Shown here: positions 16,610 through 21,393 of the stretch, one piece after another
How the letters are laid out: every line of letters begins with the position of its first letter
How positions within the stretch are numbered: the stretch's first letter is position 1
Source of the DNA: a virus
Direction: 5' to 3' (one strand)
Length of the DNA: 21,393 nt
IMG/VR virus record: IMGVR_UViG_3300024348_002953
Span: 1 to 21,393 of that record
Program-made: the position numbers and the translations under genes
Notes under the pieces: model-generated
The model's input: the letters and a program-made list of their open reading frames with translations, nothing else
The model's database searches: none
Told to the model about the DNA's origin: nothing

Positions 16610-17200
16610 TCAATTACACTTTTTTATTACCCAAGATGAATCAGGGTATACAGTTATTGAATGAGTTTTACCAAAAAAATCATTAACAGCGTTAAATGTA
16701 TCAATACCTGATACATAATCATGACCAGCTAAATAACCTCCGTTTTTTATTTTTGGTAACCATGTTTTAATATCAAAAATAACATCATCATACCAATGAG
16801 AAGCGTCAATATAAACTAAATCAAAATATTCGTCAGAAAAAAGTTTAGAACCATCCTCACCTGTCATATGTAATTTTTCCACATGAGGATACATTGATTT
16901 CATATTGTCAAATTTTTCCATTGCTTGGTAGATAATACCATCACCAGACCAATCATTCCAAGTATCAATACAATATATTTTTTTACAATGTAATGCCAAC
17001 ACTTCACTACTGACACCACAAAATGACCCAATTTCTGCAACAATAAAATCGGTCTTCATTATTTCTTCAGCCAACATAAATAAACCTAAAGTTCTATTTA
17101 CACCATTATCATCATTTTCGATATGAAACATTCGATATGAGTCTTTCAATATTTTAATTCTTTCTTCTTTATCCATTTTAATTCTTTCTTCTTTATTCAT
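16610..17200 (-). CDS. Class I SAM-dependent methyltransferase (Methyltransf_24 type), paralogue 1
   Basis: The 196-residue product carries motif I VAEIGSFCGVSS (54-65), the ribose-binding IYCIDTWNDW (75-84), the metal/active-site block YIDASHWYDDVIFDI (130-144) and GGYLAGHDY (154-162). It is paralogous to the product of 13896-14474. The N-terminus is odd: MNKEERIK is directly repeated as MDKEERIK, a 24-bp DNA duplication, so translation could start at residue 1 (17200) or residue 9 (17176). Both starts have an A-rich leader, and the second is probably the ancestral one since the duplicated segment adds no recognisable fold element. It starts five bases after the preceding GT9-like stop. Confidence 0.83.
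   Translation of the reverse strand: MNKEERIKMDKEERIKILKDSYRMFHIENDDNGVNRTLGLFMLAEEIMKTDFIVAEIGSFCGVSSEVLALHCKKIYCIDTWNDWSGDGIIYQAMEKFDNMKSMYPHVEKLHMTGEDGSKLFSDEYFDLVYIDASHWYDDVIFDIKTWLPKIKNGGYLAGHDYVSGIDTFNAVNDFFGKTHSITVYPDSSWVIKKCN
17153..17200 (-). repeat. 24-bp tandem duplication covering a start codon
   Basis: On the minus strand 17200-17177 and 17176-17153 are identical except for one base (AAT versus GAT in codon 2). Each copy contains ATG, the next seven codons and an A-rich tail that serves as the leader for the copy downstream. It duplicates the translation initiation region of the methyltransferase gene. Confidence 0.9.
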
Positions 17201-17204
17201 TTTA

Positions 17205-18158
17205 TTATAAAATTTCTTTTAATTTGTTGATAACCTCATCAATTTGTGGATGACATTCAAATGTTGGTTTGTGTTCCAAACAATTTGGTTGCGGTGGTAC
17301 CGAATTAATATCACCCCATTCTTTAACATTATAGAATAAGTTAGTGTTGCAGAATAATTTACAAGAACCACCTAAAAAGTGGTATTTGTAATTCCAATCA
17401 CCATTTCTATAAAATCTTTTAAATGCTGGATTAATAGCACTACCTAATTGAATTATATGAGCGTCGGTACAACTAGCTAAATGTAGGGGACCTGAATCCA
17501 TTGTTACAATACATTGTGATTTATTAATTACCCACCACATATCTCCCATACTTCCTTTGTTTGTTAAATCTAATCCATAATAGTTATCGAACATTGGACA
17601 ATCTTTTACCAATGGTCCATCACTATAAGAACGATGCAACTCTTCTTTATATCCCGCACCTACCAATACCGTAAAGATATTATTTTCTTTTAACCACTTA
17701 ATTAACTCAACCCAATTATTGTAAGCCCAAGTACGATTTGGCCAATTTGTTGTTACGTGTAAAACAACATATCTTTCAGGTAATTCAATATCTAAAGATA
17801 ATGGTTCAGGATTAAAATCATATTCTAAATCCTCATTTGGTAATTGAAATCCTAAATCAATAGCATGAATTTGTCTAACATCCATATGTGAAAATTTCTT
17901 TTCAATTCCATTACCATCTCGTTGTCCCGCAAATGTATGACTTTCGTATTTGATAATGTTAGATAAGTTGAGACTAAAATATTCATCAAAACTTAAAACA
18001 TTTCTAACATATGGATTATTAATAAAAACATCTTTTCTATGTGTTACTATGTTTATTTTTTGTCTGTGAGATTTAGACAAATACCTAAGAGTTGGGGTTG
18101 ACGCCAATGTGTCACCAAAACTTGTACTGTGAATAATGTAGTATATATTGCTGTTCAT
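17205..18158 (-). CDS. GT9-family heptosyltransferase-like glycosyltransferase with Cys finger, paralogue 1
   Basis: The 317-residue product matches its paralogue at 14478-15425 along its full length: FGDTLASTPTLRY (14-26), INNPYVRNVL (47-56), MDVRQIHAIDLGF, ERYVVLHVTTNWPNRTW, MDSGPLHLAS (220-229) and the cysteine finger C266-x3-C270, C293, C302 (the last in ECHPQ). GDT and the MDSG-x-x-H block are the acceptor and donor sites of GT9 enzymes. The finger sets it with TibC-like rather than LPS-core enzymes. It is the second gene of the cassette, 39 bases after the SDR gene. The start at 18158 has an AT-only leader, and no alternative is needed. Confidence 0.83.
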   Translation of the reverse strand: MNSNIYYIIHSTSFGDTLASTPTLRYLSKSHRQKINIVTHRKDVFINNPYVRNVLSFDEYFSLNLSNIIKYESHTFAGQRDGNGIEKKFSHMDVRQIHAIDLGFQLPNEDLEYDFNPEPLSLDIELPERYVVLHVTTNWPNRTWAYNNWVELIKWLKENNIFTVLVGAGYKEELHRSYSDGPLVKDCPMFDNYYGLDLTNKGSMGDMWWVINKSQCIVTMDSGPLHLASCTDAHIIQLGSAINPAFKRFYRNGDWNYKYHFLGGSCKLFCNTNLFYNVKEWGDINSVPPQPNCLEHKPTFECHPQIDEVINKLKEIL

Positions 18159-18197
18159 CTTTAAATAAATTTATTGGAATAATAGACAATAAACTTA

Positions 18198-19007
18198 TTA
18201 TAATAAAGTAATACCTTTTACTTGATTGAACTTTTTATCAATGTCTGATATTGTATCTTTGAATAACTGATTATATGAATATTGACAATCATTTGATTTT
18301 AAGTAATATTCTTTCCTAATTTCATATTCATTGAATTTGTTTAAGTTTTCAATCACATAATCATTATAATTTAACCCATAATGAGAGTATAAGTCTCGAA
18401 TAAAATCATTAACAAAGACTGTCCTACCAGCACCGTTAATTTTATGACTATGTGAATTTATGGATTGTTCTACCATAAATTTGGGGTGAATGATGTCACG
18501 ATAAAAATACGTGTCACCAATCTCTATTGTTTTTTTATTAATAATCGAGTCAAATATTTTCCCGAATAGAAAATTTGTACTTCTATGGGTTGAGTTGAAA
18601 TTAAATGGGAACATAACAAATACGTTATAGTATTCATCATTCTCCATTACGTATTTTGATATCTTATATTTTGAATGTAAGTATGGTGATGGGTAGAAAT
18701 TAAATGGCATTGACAGGTCAATTGCACCGTCGTATTGGTTCCATAGTTCACAACTTGAGTATAAAACAAAACTTTTAACACAATGTTTTAATTTATCAAT
18801 AATCTCTAATGTTAGATAAAAATTAATATCATCATATAATTTTATATCTGTAATGTATTTTCTTGATTCACCAAAACACAAAAAAACCCTGTCCCAATTT
18901 TTGTTGGTTAATGAGTTGTAGTCGATATTACGAGATGATATTCTAACATAATCTTCGGGAAAATAATAAGAAAGTTGTGATGTGTTACCTATAATTAAAT
19001 TTTTCAT
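18198..19007 (-). CDS. Extended SDR, NAD-dependent epimerase/dehydratase-like, degenerate glycine motif
   Basis: The 269-residue product has the extended SDR layout of nucleotide-sugar enzymes: an N-terminal strand-turn MKNLIIGNTSQLSYYF (1-16) where the usual G-x-x-G-x-x-G is reduced to one glycine plus a polar loop, FVLYSS (80-85), the catalytic-type Y109-x3-K113 (YLHSK), the post-catalytic MFPFNFNST (132-140) and FYRDIIHPKFMVE (168-180), matching the RD-I/V-x-x-x-D block. The chain is shorter than the usual 310-340. It may be a 4-keto reductase or epimerase, or a derived non-catalytic form given the glycine loss. It is the first gene of the cassette, directly after the terminator and candidate promoter. 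Confidence 0.75.
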   Translation of the reverse strand: MKNLIIGNTSQLSYYFPEDYVRISSRNIDYNSLTNKNWDRVFLCFGESRKYITDIKLYDDINFYLTLEIIDKLKHCVKSFVLYSSCELWNQYDGAIDLSMPFNFYPSPYLHSKYKISKYVMENDEYYNVFVMFPFNFNSTHRSTNFLFGKIFDSIINKKTIEIGDTYFYRDIIHPKFMVEQSINSHSHKINGAGRTVFVNDFIRDLYSHYGLNYNDYVIENLNKFNEYEIRKEYYLKSNDCQYSYNQLFKDTISDIDKKFNQVKGITLL

Positions 19008-19024
19008 TCCGTTTTCTTTTAGAA

Positions 19025-19053
19025 AAGATAATGACCTTTTTAAGTTTAGTCAA
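19025..19053 (-). promoter_or_regulatory. Candidate promoter of the glycan cassette
   Basis: On the minus strand TTGACT (19053-19048) and TATCTT (19030-19025) are separated by 17 bp, a sigma70-like arrangement ending 17 bases before the ATG at 19007. The same bases also fit the Bacteroidota pattern TTG, about 20 bases, then TA-x-x-TTT (TATCTTTT). It lies just after the terminator of the fibre gene, where a new transcript for the cassette is expected. Confidence 0.4.
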
Positions 19054-19056
19054 TAA

Positions 19057-19085
19057 AAAAAGGGGGTTGTTTCGACCCCCTTTTT
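19057..19085. terminator. Bidirectional rho-independent terminator
   Basis: An 11-bp stem pairs AAAAAGGGGGT (19057-19067) with ACCCCCTTTTT (19075-19085) around a 7-base loop. On the minus strand the hairpin is followed by a run of seven T (19061-19055). It lies 22 bases past the stop of the fibre gene and so ends the fibre transcript before the glycan cassette. The poly-A/poly-T flanks allow it to work in both directions. Confidence 0.92.
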
Positions 19086-19106
19086 ATTTATATTATATTC
19101 AAATCA

Positions 19107-21393
19107 TTAGTTAATAATTTGAGATACCATTTGTCTTTGTCTTCCAATATTTGAAGTACTCGCCGAACTAAATGATACCGTAATACTCACCGCTTGGGAC
19201 GCTGTTAAATCAATAGCACTTGACGCTGCGGTGGTTGCGGGAATATAAACACTTGTTATACCACCACCAGCTGTAGATTTAACGTTCCAAGTATAAGAAA
19301 TTTCAAGTGTTCCTGATGCCCCAGTCGCTGAAGTTATTGCAACAAACTCTAAATTCCAAGGTGCGTCCGTCACAGTTGCGGTAATTGGGGATGGTTGTAC
19401 TGTAACCGTCGCAACTGTTGTTGCCCCATATTTTACTCTAAATACAACCACAGATGTTACACCAACAGTAAATGTACCTGACGCCCATACTTGTAATGTC
19501 TTACCTAATGTATTGAAAGCATTTGCGTTAAACGAATAAGCCATTAATTGTTGGTCTGCCGTGGTATTAGCATTTGCTGCAACAGCGGTATATTGAGAGT
19601 TAACTAAAGTTAGACCACCTGAAGTACCTGATGAACCTGATGAACCACTTGAACCTGAAGAACCACTTGAACCTGAAGAACCTGAAGTTCCTGAAGAACC
19701 ACTTGAACCTGAAGAACCACTTGAACCTGATGTACCTGATGTACCTCTTGAACCTGAAGTTCCTGATGAACCTGATGTACCACTTGAACCTGAACTTCCG
19801 TTTCCTGCCGTTTGCCATGAAATACAATGAAGTGTAGCATTTGTAAGTGCTGTACCCGAACCGTTTTGTATTGTTAATCCAACGGTAACAACACCACCTG
19901 AAGGTACACTACAAGTTGTAACTCGATATTGTCCTGATAAACCAGTTGATAATTCGGTAATCAATAACCAAGCAGAACTTGAACCAAATGTATCAATTTG
20001 TGTTTTAAGTGCCGCCCACCAATTTGTTGTGTTTAATCCTGGAGTAGTTGAAGTAATATTCACATACATTGTAGCAACTGTACTAAATGATGATGTGTTG
20101 TAATTTACGCTACCACTACCAGGAGTTGTTCCCGCACCACTATCATACCTCCAAGAAATACATGATGAACCACCCGATGTACCACTTGAACCAGATGTTC
20201 CACTTGAACCTGAAGAACCTGAGCTTCCCGAAGAACCACTTGAACCTGAACTTCCACTAGTTCCTGAAGAACCACTTGAACCTGAACTTCCTGAAGAACC
20301 TGAAGAACCTGAAGTTCCTGATGAGCCTGAACTTCCGCTAGTTCCTGAAACTCCTGAAGAACCACTTGAGCCAGATGTTCCTGATGAGCCTGAAGTACCT
20401 GAAACTCCTGAAGAACCACTTGAACCTGAACTTCCTGACGAACCACTTGAACCTGAACTTCCGCTAGTCCCTGATGAACCTGAAGTACCTGAAACTCCTG
20501 AAGAACCACTTGAACCTGAACTTCCTGAAGAACCACTTGAGCCAGATGTTCCTGATGAGCCTGAAGTACCTGAAACTCCTGAAGAACCTGAACTTCCTGA
20601 CGAACCACTTGAACCTGAACTTCCGCTAGTCCCTGATGAACCGCTAGTACCACTTGAACCTGAAGAACCGCTAGTCCCGCTCGAACCTGAAGTTCCCGAA
20701 GAACCTGAGCTTCCGCTAGTTCCTGAAGAACCCGATGTTCCTGATGAACCTGAAGAACCGCTAGTCCCGCTCGAACCTGAAGTTCCCGAAGAACCACTTG
20801 AACCAGATGTTCCTGAAGAACCGCTTGAACCTGATGTTCCTGAAGAACCCGATGTACCACTTGAACCAGATGTTCCTGAACTTCCTGAGCTACCGCTAGT
20901 TCCTGAAGAACCACTTGAGCCAGATGTTCCCGAAGAACCACTTGAACCTGAAGTTCCTGAAACTCCTGATGAACCTGAAGTTCCTGAAGAACCACTTGAA
21001 CCTGAACTTCCGCTAGTCCCTGAAGAACCACTTGAACCTGATGTTCCTGAAACTCCTGAGGAACCTGAAGAACCTGAAGAACCACTTGAACCTGATGTTC
21101 CTGAACTTCCTGATGAACCGCTTGAACCACTTGAACCTGATGTTCCACTTGAACCTGAAGTACCTGAAACTCCTGATGAGCCTGAACTTCCTGATGAACC
21201 ACTTGAACCAGAGGTTCCTGAACTTCCTGATGAACCTGAAGTACCTGATGAACCGCTTGAACCTGAAGTTCCTGAAGAACCTGATGTACCACTTGAACCT
21301 GATGTTCCTGAAGAACCTGATGAACCACTTGTACCTGAAACTCCTGAGGAACCTGAAGAACCTGAAGAACCACTTGAACCTGATGTTCCTGAT
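19107..21393 (-). CDS. Collagen-like Gly-Ser-Ser/Thr repeat fibre protein (N-terminus beyond window)
   Basis: The minus-strand frame is open from the window edge to TAA at 19107, showing the last 761 residues. The first internal ATG is at 20069, but the frame runs unbroken upstream of it through the repeats, so that ATG is not the start. Layout of the visible part: residues 1-407 are Gly-x-y triplets with x and y almost all Ser or Thr (some Val, no Pro); 408-531 a middle domain starting SSCISWRYDSG and ending HCISWQTAG; 532-592 a second triplet block with one Arg (GSR); 593-761 a beta-rich C-terminal domain (GLTLVNSQYTAVAAN to the end) of tail-fibre tip type. Triplet repeats form collagen-like or polyglycine-type helices in phage fibres. 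There is no secretion signal in the visible part. It is likely a receptor-binding or decoration fibre and, given its Ser/Thr content, a possible substrate of the cassette. Confidence 0.88.
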   Translation of the reverse strand, partial: SGTSGSSGSSGSSGSSGVSGTSGSSGSSGTSGSSGTSGSSGTSGSSGSSGTSGSSGSSGTSGSSGSSGSSGSSGVSGTSGSSGTSGSSGSSGSSGSSGTSGSSGSSGSSGSSGVSGTSGSSGSSGTSGSSGSSGSSGTSGSSGVSGTSGSSGSSGTSGSSGSSGTSGSSGSSGTSGSSGTSGSSGTSGSSGSSGTSGSSGSSGTSGSSGTSGSSGSSGTSGSSGTSGSSGSSGTSGSSGTSGSSGSSGTSGSSGTSGSSGSSGSSGSSGSSGVSGTSGSSGTSGSSGSSGSSGSSGSSGVSGTSGSSGTSGSSGSSGSSGSSGSSGSSGVSGTSGSSGTSGSSGSSGVSGTSGSSGSSGTSGSSGSSGSSGSSGSSGTSGSSGSSGSSGSSGSSGSSGTSGSSGTSGGSSCISWRYDSGAGTTPGSGSVNYNTSSFSTVATMYVNITSTTPGLNTTNWWAALKTQIDTFGSSSAWLLITELSTGLSGQYRVTTCSVPSGGVVTVGLTIQNGSGTALTNATLHCISWQTAGNGSSGSSGTSGSSGTSGSRGTSGTSGSSGSSGSSGSSGTSGSSGSSGSSGSSGSSGSSGTSGGLTLVNSQYTAVAANANTTADQQLMAYSFNANAFNTLGKTLQVWASGTFTVGVTSVVVFRVKYGATTVATVTVQPSPITATVTDAPWNLEFVAITSATGASGTLEISYTWNVKSTAGGGITSVYIPATTAASSAIDLTASQAVSITVSFSSASTSNIGRQRQMVSQIIN
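19617..19799 (-). repeat. Second Gly-Ser/Thr-Ser triplet block (61 residues)
   Basis: About 20 triplets of the form GSS or GTS, with one GSR, link the middle and C-terminal domains of the fibre protein. At DNA level the 9-bp pattern is the same as in the long block, so both probably arose from one source repeat. Confidence 0.9.
20368..20642. repeat. Near-identical 113/104-bp direct repeat inside the triplet block
   Basis: 20368-20480 (113 bp) and 20539-20642 (104 bp) are identical except that the second lacks one 9-bp unit. The offset is 171 bp. Identity extends through third codon positions, which shows recent duplication and loss of single triplet-units (three residues). Confidence 0.85.
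20656..20795. repeat. 50-bp direct repeat, period 90 bp
   Basis: 20656-20705 recurs exactly at 20746-20795. It includes the distinctive, more GC-rich variant with CCGCTAGTCCCGCTCGAACC, so it is a specific duplication rather than general repeat similarity. Confidence 0.8.

Larger units (their letters stand above)
20172..21393 (-). repeat. Long Gly-Ser/Thr-Ser triplet block (at least 407 residues)
   Basis: Roughly 135 uninterrupted triplets run to the window edge. The DNA is a patchwork of 9-bp units (coding GSS, GTS or GVS) using a few Ser codons in a recurring order, with higher-order periods of 90 and about 171 bp. The frame is kept throughout. The antisense and shifted frames are also open, which yields long spurious ORFs. 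Confidence 0.92.

Noticed and set aside
14478-18158. The GT9-like genes as host LPS-core heptosyltransferases (waaC/waaF)
   Set aside because: The C-terminal cysteine finger and the absence of other LPS core genes favour TibC-like relatives; no waa symbol is given.
19085-19092. TATAAATA on the minus strand beside the terminator
   Set aside because: A transcript started there would run straight into the terminator hairpin; the match is probably chance in AT-rich DNA.
19600-19840. Three short open frames on both strands across the second triplet block
   Set aside because: They are low-complexity shadows of the repeat; the Gly-Ser frame links two real domains.
20067-20069. ATG at 20069 as the start of a 320-residue fibre gene
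   Set aside because: The frame stays open far upstream, through the middle domain edge and the whole triplet block, so the gene begins outside the window.
20105-21373. Long minus-strand open frame of 422 codons rich in Val, Gln, Leu and His
   Set aside because: It is a shifted reading of the 9-bp triplet repeats. The Gly-Ser-Ser frame continues without a break into the real C-terminal domains, while this frame has no recognisable domain.
20172-21393. CRISPR-like or satellite repeat array
   Set aside because: There are no unique spacers of constant length. The repeat keeps a reading frame with Gly at every third codon, so it is coding.

Overview
The window is AT-rich and almost fully coding. 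It holds 21 protein genes, 20 of them on the minus strand. It most resembles part of a large tailed-phage genome: two very long, low-complexity, signal-peptide-less proteins of virion-fibre type flank a tightly packed block of sugar-modifying enzymes. Genes abut or overlap by a few bases (several ATGA junctions). No start has a convincing Shine-Dalgarno sequence; the leaders are A/T-rich runs, as in Bacteroidota and their phages. Host and taxonomy are inference only.

Layout, in the direction of minus-strand transcription. (1) 21393-19107: C-terminal part of a giant collagen-like fibre protein made of Gly-Ser-Ser / Gly-Thr-Ser triplets, a middle domain, a second triplet block and a beta-rich C-terminal domain. 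(2) 19085-19057: a strong rho-independent terminator, followed by a candidate promoter. (3) 19007-2643: an 18-gene glycan cassette, apparently one operon: an SDR-type nucleotide-sugar enzyme, a repeated set (GT9-like transferase, methyltransferase, GT-A transferase, twice), an FkbM methyltransferase, two further GT-A-like transferases, another methyltransferase, a GT4 plus GT25-like fusion, another methyltransferase, a shortened DegT-type aminotransferase, a GT11 fucosyltransferase, a NeuD/PglD-type acyltransferase, a PhyH-type Fe/2-oxoglutarate dioxygenase and a TibC-type O-heptosyltransferase. (4) 2465-2638: a 57-residue plus-strand gene, convergent with the cassette. (5) 2367 to beyond position 1: the N-terminal 789 residues of a modular, cysteine-rich protein whose modules are joined by Thr-Pro mucin-like linkers.

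Working idea: the cassette makes, attaches and decorates (methylation, acylation, hydroxylation, fucosylation) a glycan. The closest characterised relatives of its last gene, TibC and Aah, O-heptosylate Ser/Thr residues on repetitive autotransporter adhesins. The two neighbouring virion-like proteins are extreme Ser/Thr repeat proteins. The phage may therefore glycosylate its own fibres; alternatively the cassette could remodel host surface glycans. No tRNA, rRNA, CRISPR, integrase or transposase was seen, and no gene-free stretch exceeds 100 bases.
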